From Sphingobacteriia bacterium (GTDB taxonomy: Bacteria; Bacteroidota; Bacteroidia; Bacteroidales; UBA7960): a DNA stretch of 62,513 bases. Below are positions 35,097 to 44,026 of the stretch, piece after piece. The stretch covers positions 1 through 62,513 of the forward strand of contig JAABRR010000027.1 in assembly GCA_011390785.1 (NCBI GenBank), in the 5' to 3' direction. The notes under the pieces are model-generated. The model worked only from the letters and a program-made list of their open reading frames with translations. It did not search any database and had not been told where the DNA came from. Both the position numbers and the translations under genes were made by a program. Each line of letters begins with the position of its first letter. The stretch's first letter is position 1.

Positions 35097-36881
35097 TTAC
35101 TTCACAGCCTTTGTTTTTTTCAGAAGCCATTGATTTTCTTCGCCCGACAGATGGGGTGAAAGATTCTGGAAAACTTTGTTATGGTATCTGTTCAGCCATC
35201 CTTTTTCTTCTACCGTTAAATGGTCCAGGTCAATCAACGCCATATCAAATGGAAACAGAGTTAGCGTTTCAAATTGCAGGAAGTTTCCGTAATCGGTTTT
35301 GATATGGGGTATTACCACAATAAGGTTTTCAAGGCGGATACCATATTTACCTTCGGGATAAAATCCGGGTTCGTTAGATTGAAACATACCTTCTTTAAGA
35401 GGATAGTTTACTGCTGCATTGGGTGAAATGCCCTGCGGTCCTTCGTGTACATTAAGAAAATAACCCACCCCATGGCCTGTTCCGTGTCCGTAATTCTTAC
35501 CATGTTGCCACAATGGGAATCGGGCCAGTGCATCCAGATGAAACCCTTTGGTACCTTCGGGGAAGTAAGCCATAGACAAGTGTATCAGGCCTTTTAATAC
35601 CAATGTGTAATCGGTAATTTCTTCGTCTGTGGGCTTGCCTAATGTGATGGTTCTGGTAATATCGGTTGTACCATCCTGATACTGGCCGCCGGAATCAATA
35701 AGTAGAATTCCTTCTGGCTTAAGTGTGTAGGCCGATTCAGGGGTGGCAAAATAATGAACAATGGCCCCATGGTCTTTGTATCCGGCAATGGTAGCAAAGC
35801 TGTTTCCAATATAACCAGGTTGTTGTGCCCTGAACTCGGTAAGTTTTTCATCTACCGTTACCTCAGTGATCTCTCTTCTGCCTAAATTCGCCTCAAGCCA
35901 TCGGAAAAATTTAACCAGTGCCACACCATCCTTTACCAAAGCATTTCTAATATGTTTGATTTCTATCTCATCTTTGCAAGCCTTTAATATGGCTACAATG
36001 CTTGTATCGTCCTTTTTAATGCAATGTGCCGGGATATTCAGTAATATATGGTGAGACGTTTTTGCAGCACTATACATAACCTGCGAGCCGGGAGCAAGGC
36101 TGTTAAGATATTGGTAAATATGCTCATAAGGTTCAATTTCAATGCCTTCTGCCAAAAGCTTCTCATCAAGACCACCTGATAGTTTTTCCCGGTTGATAAA
36201 AAGAACAGTTTTTTCATGGCCAACCAGTGAATAGGCAATAAAAACCGGATTAAAATCAACATCGGTGCCCCTGAGATTGAACAACCACGCTACTTCATCC
36301 AGTGCGGTAACAATCTGATAATCCATTTTTCGTTCTTTCAATTCCTTTCTTACAAGTTCAAGCTTTTGGTCCCTTGTTTTTCCGGCAAAGCGGGTTTCGT
36401 GTTCATAAACTTTATTAGTGCTTAAAGTTGGACGGTCATGCCATATCATACCGGGCAAATCGAAGGTACATACAACAGAAATCGATTTTTCTGTAAATGC
36501 CTTTTTCATACTCGTAACAAGTCCCTGTGAAAAAACTTTTCCGTCAATACCTATCGTGCTGCCTGCCGGTAGGGTTTCATTAATCCACTCGATATACTCG
36601 GGAGTATGAGGTATTTTTAGTTTTACCAGTTCAATCCCAGAATCTTTAAGTTGCTCTTCAGCTTGCAGAAAATAGCGCGAATCGGTCCACAATCCTGCAA
36701 ATTCATGAGTTACCACCACAGTGCCTGCTGAGCCATTAAAGCCGGAAAGCCACTCGCGGGTTTTGTAGTGCTCTGGCACATACTCACTTTGATGGGGATC
36801 GGTGGGAGGGATGATATAGGCATCCAGTTCTTTTTCTGTCATTAAGTTTCGTAATTCCGAAAGTTTTTCCTGAGTATTCAT
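35097..36881 (-). CDS. Aminopeptidase P family protein (Xaa-Pro aminopeptidase)
   Basis: This 594-residue M24 metallopeptidase removes N-terminal residues before proline. It has the three-domain layout of eukaryotic-type long aminopeptidase P: two creatinase-like N-domains (LRNLMTEKELDAYIIPPTDP ... about residues 1-300) and a pita-bread catalytic domain. Metal ligands are seen in order: LLIDSGGQYQDGTTDITRT (two Asp), GHGTGHGVGYFLNVHEGP (His), MFQSNEPGFYPEGKYG (Glu) and GIRLENLIVVIP (Glu). The GTGHG motif is complete, so it should be active. Start ATG is at 36881. It is alone on the minus strand, followed by a 1.2 kb gene-free region upstream. Confidence 0.95.
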   Translation of the reverse strand: MNTQEKLSELRNLMTEKELDAYIIPPTDPHQSEYVPEHYKTREWLSGFNGSAGTVVVTHEFAGLWTDSRYFLQAEEQLKDSGIELVKLKIPHTPEYIEWINETLPAGSTIGIDGKVFSQGLVTSMKKAFTEKSISVVCTFDLPGMIWHDRPTLSTNKVYEHETRFAGKTRDQKLELVRKELKERKMDYQIVTALDEVAWLFNLRGTDVDFNPVFIAYSLVGHEKTVLFINREKLSGGLDEKLLAEGIEIEPYEHIYQYLNSLAPGSQVMYSAAKTSHHILLNIPAHCIKKDDTSIVAILKACKDEIEIKHIRNALVKDGVALVKFFRWLEANLGRREITEVTVDEKLTEFRAQQPGYIGNSFATIAGYKDHGAIVHYFATPESAYTLKPEGILLIDSGGQYQDGTTDITRTITLGKPTDEEITDYTLVLKGLIHLSMAYFPEGTKGFHLDALARFPLWQHGKNYGHGTGHGVGYFLNVHEGPQGISPNAAVNYPLKEGMFQSNEPGFYPEGKYGIRLENLIVVIPHIKTDYGNFLQFETLTLFPFDMALIDLDHLTVEEKGWLNRYHNKVFQNLSPHLSGEENQWLLKKTKAVK

Positions 36882-37029
36882 TTTATGATTTATTTTTTTT
36901 GGAAGGTGCTAAACTAAACTGATTTTACAATTGTCGCAGATTTAGCCGAACAATTCAGAGCAAAATTACCGAAAGTTTTTTGTCCTGATGATAAAACTGA
37001 AAAAATAGCTTTTAGGGTGGCCCATAAAG

Positions 37030-37750
37030 CAGTAATGCGGATAATTCTGTCGAATTATCCGCATTCACAGTCGAAAATTTGCATTTTCTTTTGTGGCAGA
37101 CTACTGTTATTTTGGCTGGCACACTTTCCTGAAATCGCGGGGATTTTTTTCCGGTGGCCCTTAACACTTGGGCAGTGCCGACTAAAGCATTTGCCTTTGT
37201 GTCGCCTGCTGAAGAATTCCCGAAGGATTTCTTTTCCCAGGCAAAGTGTCGTTTTACAAGAAACTCTATGCTGTTTTGTTGTTTCTTTTTCACCTTTCCT
37301 TCAGGTTGTTTCTCCTTGCGAAGAAACAGACCGTCTGGTCTGGCTGCAATTTCACAGCAACATTTCATAAAGTCAGTCTTATTTGGGTACGAATACCTTT
37401 TAGGACTACAACAATGTATCATAATGCGTTTGTATCAATTTCAGGGTGCGAACACCTTTCTTTTGAACTAACTTTTCGTCTCCCCCGAATCTTGCGATCC
37501 AGCTTTAAACGAAAACAAGGCTTTATAAATACTTTGATGCCTTCGACTCATTTCCTTAAAGAACGCTAAGCGAATTTTTGGGTAAATGATCGGTAACCTT
37601 TTTCGATTTTTCAACCGCTAGCCGATTATCCGAACTTTGGCTCTTCGTACAGGCAATCCTTTCGGTTTGAATGACCAGGATTTGATTCAACTAAGAATGT
37701 TCGTCCTGCTCCCTGTATTTCTGAGCAACCTTTTATCGCTCGTCTGCTGA
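37030..37750 (-). ncRNA. Candidate structured RNA (unrecognised)
   Basis: This stretch lacks a believable protein gene but contains several tight hairpins: a perfect 14-base stem AATGCGGATAATTC (37034-37047) with its complement at 37052-37065; TGTTTCT/AGAAACA (37307-37313/37322-37328); CAGACC/GGTCTG (37327-37332/37337-37342); and two UUCG-loop hairpins on the minus strand, GGTA-TTCG-TACC (37386-37397) and GGTG-TTCG-CACC (37445-37456). A good promoter fires into it from 37784 leftward. It is richer in G+C than the flanks. I do not see tmRNA, RNase P or SRP RNA motifs. A minus-strand ORF of 136 codons inside (37012-37422) and three overlapping plus-strand ORFs look like chance open frames. A dispersed repeat is the main alternative. 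Confidence 0.3.
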
Positions 37751-37752
37751 AA

Positions 37753-37784
37753 CAAATATACTACAGAAAATTACCACAAAACAA
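37753..37784 (-). promoter_or_regulatory. Leftward Bacteroidota promoter into the gene-free region
   Basis: On the minus strand TATATTTG (37760 to 37753) matches TAnnTTTG exactly. TTG at 37784-37782 lies 21 bases upstream, with a TTTTG at 37781-37777 as an alternative -33 element. Transcription would begin near 37747, heading away from the TonB-type gene. No protein gene lies downstream for more than 850 bases. Confidence 0.5.
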
Positions 37785-37800
37785 GTTTTTTTATCTGTTT

Positions 37801-38080
37801 TTATGCACTTTATATCCACAAAGGTTATTAACAATTGTTTATAACTGTAATGAGCTCATTTATAAAAGTTTATTAAGAGAAAGCATCCAAAAGGGAGTGT
37901 TTATTAACAATATGGGTAAATTTAATATTAACTTAATATTGGTTGGATTGTCGATTTGCTTGAAAATGTTTGCTATAAAAAACCTTATTTTTTTTCTTAA
38001 ATACAACATAACTCAGAAATTTCTGTTTTTCAAACGTAATGTAAAATAGTAATTTTTCTAACTCAATTTGGGTATATCTT
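37801..38080. other. A+T-rich leader with DnaA-box-like motifs
   Basis: Three nonamers close to the DnaA box TTATnCACA occur within 100 bases: ATATCCACA (37812-37820), TTATTAACA (37825-37833) and TTATTAACA (37901-37909). The rest is A+T-rich up to the start of the next gene at 38081. No gene is seen. These may be chance matches in A+T-rich DNA. Confidence 0.25.
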
Positions 38081-40504
38081 ATGAAGTCAATCTATTATAT
38101 GTTGGTTGTTGGATCCCTTATTATTTTATTTGCAAATTTTCAAACCTATGGAAAATCCCTGGGTTTGGAAAGTGCAGTAAGTGTAATGATTACAGATAAT
38201 TCGGATACTCCACTTGCCGGGGCAACGGTTCATCTGGTAAGGGGGGAAGATTCTCTCAGGATTTCCAGAATTGCCGATGTTAACGGACTTGCTTTATTTG
38301 AGCAAATGAGATTGGGAATGTATTCTCTTGAAGTTACTTATGTAGGATTTGAAGCGCTGCAAAAAACAATTATGATAAGAGACGAACAGGAGAAAATTGC
38401 TGTGAAAATGATTGAAGATGCTGTCTCTTTGGGAGAAGTTACGGTAACTGCCAGGCGTCCTTTAATACGCCAGGAAGATGACAAAATGATCATTGATCCG
38501 GAACCTCTGGCCATGATCAGCACCAATACTCTCGAAATACTGGAAAGCACCCCGGGTTTGTTTGTGGACCAGGATGGGGGCATTTTCCTTAGCAGTGCAA
38601 CCCCTGCTGCTGTCTACATAAACGGTAGGGAACAAAAAATGAGCAACCAGGATATCAACACAATTCTACGAAATTTGCCCCCAAACAGTGTTGACCGGAT
38701 CGAAGTAATAAGAACTCCATCTGCCCGATTTGCAGCTTCCAGCTCTGGCGGTATTATTAATGTAGTGCTTAAAAGGGGTTTTAAAATCGGACGCTTTGGG
38801 TCTGTCTCTTCGGGTTTTAATCAGGGTAATGCCGGAAATCGGTTTTTAGGTGCAACCATCAATAGTAGTGGAACACATTCATCCGGCTATCTTAACCTGA
38901 ATTATAGCAATAATAATGCATTTGAAGAACTGAATTCCCAACGATTTCTTTCAGATGAGTTTAGACTCAATCAATCGGCCATAACCAACAGAAATACCCA
39001 TCAGGGTTATGTGGGTTACGGCTATGGGTATGATTTTTCTCCAAAATTGAATTTTAGTTATGATGGCAGAATAAATGGAAGCTTGCCTGTTTCTGATTCG
39101 CGAAATATTAATTTTATCAACGGTGCTGAAGGGGCTCCTGTAAGCCAGATCGATAATCTGGTAACCAATGATTCCCGGTTTTTGAGTATTCAGCAGGATT
39201 TTGGCTTAAACCTGAAACTCGATACCATAGGGTCGGAATGGGATACAAAAATGAGTTATTCCTTAAATCGAAACAATAACTTTCAGGTTTACCGGAATGA
39301 TTTTATTTTCCCGCTCAATAGCCTGGTTTATGGCGAGGGTGACAATGATCAAACCCGGCATTTTGTGCAACTTCGCACCGACCTGATTTATAAACTTCCT
39401 TTCAATTTTACCCTGGAAACAGGTGTCAGTGGAGAGTTTCAGCAATATACCAGCGATGCCGAGTTTCGGTTAAACTCAACCGGAAACCTTGAAACCGACT
39501 CCCGCCGCACCAATGCATTCAATTATAACGAGCAAATTTCAGCTGGTTACCTGCAATTCTCTAAGCCATTGGGGTGGGAAGTACTCTTAAAAACAGGTTT
39601 CAGGGTTGAGCATACATACATGCAGGGCAACCAAACGGTACCCGCCGATACCAACTTCGTGGTAAACAGAACCGATTTTTTCCCCTATGTTTATTTAAGC
39701 AGGCCGGTATTTCAAATTGAAGGGTTTTCTTTACAGAGCTTTCTTATTTATCGTCGCACCATAACAAGGCCTGGCTATCAAAGCCTGAACCCTTACATTA
39801 ATTATATTGATCAGTTTTTGTATGAAGTGGGTAATCCTGCGTTGAAGCCCCAGTTTGCTGATAATATTGAGGCCAACATCAGTTTTAATGATTTTCCGGT
39901 ATTTGCAGTGGGTCGTAACTACACACGGGATATTTTCAGTCCGGTGGTTTATCAGTTTCCTGAAGATGAAACCATTGCGGTAAGAACATTCGATAACCTG
40001 GGCACTAGTCAGGAAACATATTTTAGAGCTTTGGCAGGAATACCTCCCGGTGGTGTGTATTTCTTTGCTGCGGGAGCGCAATACAATTTAAATGAGTATG
40101 ATGGGTTTTATGAAAATCAACCCCTTACTTTTAGCCGCGGTAGTTGGCGGTTTTTTACTTTTCATATGTTGCGGCTGGGGAAAAATACACGTTTAACCGC
40201 CAGTGGTTTTATGATGACCAAAGGATTAATGAATTTTTATGAACTTGAAACTTTTGGTCAGCTTAATCTTGGACTCAGGCAATCATTTCTGAACAACAAA
40301 CTCACAATTTCTCTGAGTGCCCGTGATGTGCTGCGCACCATGGTTACAGAATTTACCTTAAACCAGGGGAGTATCAGCACATCTGGCAACCGCTACACCG
40401 ATAATCAGCGTTTTGGTATCAATATTCGTTACAATTTTGGTATCCCGGAAAGAAGACAACGCGAACAGCAAAACATGTTCGAATTTGATGGAATGGATCA
40501 ATAA
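38081..40504 (+). CDS. Outer membrane beta-barrel (TonB-dependent receptor-like) protein
   Basis: This 807-residue outer-membrane protein has a signal peptide (YYMLVVGSLIILFANFQTYG). A CarboxypepD_reg-like domain (about residues 30-120; VSVMITDNSDTPLAGATVHL ... EVTYVGFEALQKTIM, ending GEVTVTARRPLIRQEDDKMI) is followed by a plug-like segment (LEILESTPGLFVDQDGGIFL ... VDRIEVIRTPSARFAASSSG) and a large barrel of the OMP_b-brl_3 type (about 250-800; IINVVLKRGFKIGRFGSVSS ... NQRFGINIRYNFG). Substrate is unknown. The tricorn-type protease gene follows by 189 bases, but a shared role in peptide use is only a guess. A TonB box was not identified. Confidence 0.88.
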   Translation: MKSIYYMLVVGSLIILFANFQTYGKSLGLESAVSVMITDNSDTPLAGATVHLVRGEDSLRISRIADVNGLALFEQMRLGMYSLEVTYVGFEALQKTIMIRDEQEKIAVKMIEDAVSLGEVTVTARRPLIRQEDDKMIIDPEPLAMISTNTLEILESTPGLFVDQDGGIFLSSATPAAVYINGREQKMSNQDINTILRNLPPNSVDRIEVIRTPSARFAASSSGGIINVVLKRGFKIGRFGSVSSGFNQGNAGNRFLGATINSSGTHSSGYLNLNYSNNNAFEELNSQRFLSDEFRLNQSAITNRNTHQGYVGYGYGYDFSPKLNFSYDGRINGSLPVSDSRNINFINGAEGAPVSQIDNLVTNDSRFLSIQQDFGLNLKLDTIGSEWDTKMSYSLNRNNNFQVYRNDFIFPLNSLVYGEGDNDQTRHFVQLRTDLIYKLPFNFTLETGVSGEFQQYTSDAEFRLNSTGNLETDSRRTNAFNYNEQISAGYLQFSKPLGWEVLLKTGFRVEHTYMQGNQTVPADTNFVVNRTDFFPYVYLSRPVFQIEGFSLQSFLIYRRTITRPGYQSLNPYINYIDQFLYEVGNPALKPQFADNIEANISFNDFPVFAVGRNYTRDIFSPVVYQFPEDETIAVRTFDNLGTSQETYFRALAGIPPGGVYFFAAGAQYNLNEYDGFYENQPLTFSRGSWRFFTFHMLRLGKNTRLTASGFMMTKGLMNFYELETFGQLNLGLRQSFLNNKLTISLSARDVLRTMVTEFTLNQGSISTSGNRYTDNQRFGINIRYNFGIPERRQREQQNMFEFDGMDQ

Positions 40505-40587
40505 ATCGTAATCAATTTTTGATGCGTTAATTTATTTTAAAAATAGCAATTATTATTGCCTTCTCCTGCTTGTAAAGTCGATTTTCG

Positions 40588-40595
40588 TACTTTTG
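40588..40595 (+). promoter_or_regulatory. -7 box upstream of the tricorn-type gene
   Basis: TACTTTTG at 40588-40595 matches TAnnTTTG exactly and would start transcription near 40602, about 90 bases before the ATG at 40694. A -33 element at normal spacing is not clear, so this is a weak promoter call. Confidence 0.4.
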
Positions 40596-40693
40596 GTGCG
40601 AAATTTATTTAATAATCCCCAAACATATAATTCTTGTCTGGTTTGAGCGATCAAACTATCATAAATATTTAACAAACCCTTAAATGTAACATT

Positions 40694-43600
40694 ATGCACA
40701 AAATTTTTCTAAAAATCAACTTCGTGCTTCTGGGCCTTTTGCTTCCTATAGCAACAATGGCTTATGATGATGCCCGATTGATGCGCTTTCCTGATATTAA
40801 TGGAAAGCAAATTGTTTTTGTTTATGCCGGCGATATCTGGACGGTTTCTTCCGATGGGGGAGATGCCCGACAATTAACGTCGCATGCAGGCCTGGAGCTT
40901 TTTCCAAAACTCTCTCCCGATGGCCAGTGGATTGCCTTTTCGGCTGAATATACCGGTAGCCGACAAGTTTATGTTATGCCTGCACAAGGGGGTACACCAC
41001 AGCAACTTACCTGGTATAACGATGTTGGGCCAATGCCCCCGCGTGGTGGTTTCGACTATGTTGTTTTAGGCTGGACCAGCGACAGCAAAAAAGTCCTTTT
41101 CAGAGGCAACCGCACCGAGTACGGCGAAAGAATGGGCCGCTATTTTCTGGCAAGTCTTGAGGGCGGGCTGGAAGAAGAATTACCCGTGCCTCATGGTGGT
41201 TTTGCTGATCTTTCTCCGGATAACAAAAAAATCACCTTTACCTATGTTGACCGTGAGTTCCGCACATGGAAACGCTACAAAGGAGGCCGGGCCTCCGAGC
41301 TCTATATTTATGATATAGAAAATGACACATCGGAGCAAATTACCGATTGGGTGGGCACAGATCAGATTCCTACCTGGTATGGAGATAAAATATTCTTTGC
41401 TTCCGACCGTAATCTGTGGCTCAATATTCATTCTTATGATGTTAATACCAAAGAAACAAAGCAACTCACTACCCACGATCGTTTCGACGTAATGTGGCCC
41501 AGTGGCAACAACGGGCAGTTAGTTTATGAAAATGGCGGTCAATTATTTAAACTAAACCTTACCAATGGCAAAGAAGAACGCGTAATCGTTAATATTCGTT
41601 ACGATAACCAACTCACCATGCCCTACTTCAAAAATGTGAAGGATAATATTCACAGCACCGCCATTTCTCCATCCGGAAGCCGCGCACTCTTTGATGCCCG
41701 TGGCGATATTTTTTCTGTTCCGGCAGGGGAGGGTACCACCCACAATTTAACCAACATGCAGGGTGTAAGAGCTGTTTACCCCACATGGTCGCCCGATGGC
41801 AAATGGATTTCATGGTATGCCGACAATACAGGGGAATACGAAGTATATATGATGGAAAACAAAGAAGGTGCTTCAGTACGCCAGGTTACCAAAGATTCCA
41901 AAGGCTGGAAATACCAGGCTAAATGGTCACCGGATAGCCGTTTCATGGTGTTTTTTGATCGCAGCATGAAACTTCAGTTGCTCGATGTAACTTCTGGAAA
42001 CATTACCATTGTTGATCAACCCGGAGATTCTGAACTTCGAAGCTATAATTTCTCTCCCGATTCAAAATGGATTACCTATGTAAACAGCAATCCCAACGGA
42101 CAAAATTCAATCTGGGTTTATAACATAGATGAGAAACAGAAGTACCAGATGACCGATGATACCTTCTCTGATGGAAACCCTGTTTTCAGCGATTGTGGCA
42201 ACTATCTGTTTTTTACATCCAACCGCGATTTTAATCTCGAATTTTCTTCGTTCGAATTTAATTACCTGTATAATAATGCCACAAAGGTTTATGCTATGTA
42301 CCTTACCAATAATAGTCCACGACTATTTGAACCCAAAGAAACGGTAGAATCTGTCGATGATGAAAAGCCTGACACGAAAAAAGAAGTGGTAGAAATTGAT
42401 ACTGAAAATCCTGATCGTCGTATTATCGCTTTCCCTTTCTCATCGGGAAGTTATTGGGGATTGCAGGCGGTAGAAGGTGGACTGGTCTATTTCAGTGATG
42501 CTGGTATGAATTTGTATAAGCTTGCCGACCAGAAGAATGAAGTGATCATGAGTGGTATCCGGGGTGCAACAGTATCAGCTGATGGCAAGAAGTTTTTGTA
42601 TTCTCACCGTGGTGATTATGGAGTAGCCGATCTGAAACCCGGACAAGATGCCGGTGCAGGAAAATTGAATCTTGATGGTCTTACCATGCGCATAGAACCA
42701 CGCAAAGAATGGGAGCAAATATTTACCGATGGATGGCGTATTTTTCGCGATTTCTTTTACGTTGCCAACCTTCACAATGTAGATTGGGATGGTTTTTATC
42801 AGAAATATGCAGAAATGCTTCCCTACGTAAATCATCGTTTTGATTTGGACTATCTTTTCAATGAAATAGTAGGAGAAACCAATGCCGGCCATGCCTATGT
42901 TGATTATGGCGATTTTGAAAGGGTTGACCGTGTTCAGAATGGCTTGCTTGGAGCTGATCTTGAAGCCGATAACCGCAGAAACCGCTATGTTATCAGTAAA
43001 ATATATGAAGGCGAAAACTGGAATGATGCTCGTCGCTCTCCTTTAACCATGCAGGGTATGGATATTCGTGAAGGTGATTTTTTGATTGCTATTGAAGGAA
43101 ATAATGTTACCACTTCTGAAAATCCCTACCGTTTTCTGGAAAACAGGGTTGATAAGGCTACCCGCATTACTGTTAGCGATAAAGCAGATGGCAGCAACGC
43201 ACGTACTTTTACCATTCATCCTATTGCCAGCGAGCTGGAGTTGAAATACCTGGATTGGGTAAATACCCGTCGCGAAATGGTTGACAGGCTCTCAGGTGGA
43301 CGCATCGGATACATACACGTTCCCAATACCGCGGTAGAGGGTAACCATGAATTGCACCGTGGCATGTATGCCTATCATGATAAAGATGCTCTTATCATTG
43401 ACGAACGTTTTAACGGTGGTGGTTTTATTCCTGACCGTATGGTAGAATTACTAAGCCGCGAAACCCATGCCCACTGGCATGTAGCAGGTGTTGACCCGAT
43501 GCGTACCCCCGGAATAGCACACGATGGACCAAAAGCCATGCTTATCAATCAATTTGCATCATCCGGTGGCGATGCTTTTCCTTATTTCTTCCGCCAGAAG

Positions 43601-43924
43601 AACCTGGGAACCATTATTGGTACCCGTACATGGGGTGGATTGGTAGGAATAAGCGGAAATGCACGGCTATCTGATGGTGGATACATCAGTGTTCCACGCT
43701 TCGGTATTTACAATCAGGAGGGTGAATGGATCATTGAAGGTATTGGTGTTTATCCTGATATTGAAGTGGTTGACGAACCCCATTTGGTAGCTACAGGCAA
43801 AGATCCTTCTCTCGAAAAAGCTATAGAAGTATTGCTGAAAGAGCTGGAAGAAAACCCACCACGCCCATGGAAAGTTCCTGCCGATCCCGACAGATCGAAA
43901 TGGATTGAAGTGGAGATTGAATAG
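40694..43924 (+). CDS. Tricorn-type protease (S41 family)
   Basis: This 1076-residue exported protease has a signal peptide (INFVLLGLLLPIATMAYDDA). The N-terminal two thirds are beta-propeller repeats of the WD40/PD40 type (SPDGQWIAFSAEYTGSRQVY, WSPDGKWISWYADNTGEYEV, FSPDSKWITYVNSNPNGQNS), then a PDZ-like domain and an S41 protease domain. His is in VGETNAGHAYVDYGDF (about residue 734) and the nucleophile is in INQFASSGGDAFPYFF (Ser956 or Ser957), within GTRTWGGLVGISGN. Tricorn cuts peptides to small fragments after the proteasome in archaea; bacterial homologues are periplasmic or surface peptidases. It ends in a strong terminator. Confidence 0.92.
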   Translation: MHKIFLKINFVLLGLLLPIATMAYDDARLMRFPDINGKQIVFVYAGDIWTVSSDGGDARQLTSHAGLELFPKLSPDGQWIAFSAEYTGSRQVYVMPAQGGTPQQLTWYNDVGPMPPRGGFDYVVLGWTSDSKKVLFRGNRTEYGERMGRYFLASLEGGLEEELPVPHGGFADLSPDNKKITFTYVDREFRTWKRYKGGRASELYIYDIENDTSEQITDWVGTDQIPTWYGDKIFFASDRNLWLNIHSYDVNTKETKQLTTHDRFDVMWPSGNNGQLVYENGGQLFKLNLTNGKEERVIVNIRYDNQLTMPYFKNVKDNIHSTAISPSGSRALFDARGDIFSVPAGEGTTHNLTNMQGVRAVYPTWSPDGKWISWYADNTGEYEVYMMENKEGASVRQVTKDSKGWKYQAKWSPDSRFMVFFDRSMKLQLLDVTSGNITIVDQPGDSELRSYNFSPDSKWITYVNSNPNGQNSIWVYNIDEKQKYQMTDDTFSDGNPVFSDCGNYLFFTSNRDFNLEFSSFEFNYLYNNATKVYAMYLTNNSPRLFEPKETVESVDDEKPDTKKEVVEIDTENPDRRIIAFPFSSGSYWGLQAVEGGLVYFSDAGMNLYKLADQKNEVIMSGIRGATVSADGKKFLYSHRGDYGVADLKPGQDAGAGKLNLDGLTMRIEPRKEWEQIFTDGWRIFRDFFYVANLHNVDWDGFYQKYAEMLPYVNHRFDLDYLFNEIVGETNAGHAYVDYGDFERVDRVQNGLLGADLEADNRRNRYVISKIYEGENWNDARRSPLTMQGMDIREGDFLIAIEGNNVTTSENPYRFLENRVDKATRITVSDKADGSNARTFTIHPIASELELKYLDWVNTRREMVDRLSGGRIGYIHVPNTAVEGNHELHRGMYAYHDKDALIIDERFNGGGFIPDRMVELLSRETHAHWHVAGVDPMRTPGIAHDGPKAMLINQFASSGGDAFPYFFRQKNLGTIIGTRTWGGLVGISGNARLSDGGYISVPRFGIYNQEGEWIIEGIGVYPDIEVVDEPHLVATGKDPSLEKAIEVLLKELEENPPRPWKVPADPDRSKWIEVEIE

Positions 43925-43956
43925 TATGAAAATCTGGGGCAACCCGTTTCAATTAT

Positions 43957-44002
43957 AAAAGCCATCGGTTATTTTCATCAAAAATAACCGATGGCTTTTT
44001 TT
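43957..44002 (+). terminator. Strong rho-independent terminator of the tricorn-type gene
   Basis: A perfect 19-base stem, AAAAGCCATCGGTTATTTT (43957-43975) paired with 43981-43999, with the loop CATCA and a T-run after it. It is 33 bases past the stop codon at 43924. It may also act on the convergent aldo/keto reductase gene. Confidence 0.88.
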
Positions 44003-44026
44003 TAGGAGCTGTTTGAAAACCGAATC

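Noticed and set aside
37012-37422. A 136-codon frame on the minus strand and three overlapping plus-strand frames in the gene-free region
   Set aside because: All frames are open at once over the same bases, none has a recognisable domain or signal, and hairpins dominate the stretch; this points to composition rather than coding.
37386-37456. Integron attC sites
   Set aside because: The two UUCG-loop hairpins lack the RYYYAAC and GTTRRRY core sites of attC.
37013-37790. tmRNA, RNase P RNA or SRP RNA
   Set aside because: I looked for the tmRNA tRNA-like ends and ALAA-type tag, the GAAAGTCC-like core of RNase P and the SRP tetraloop region and found none.
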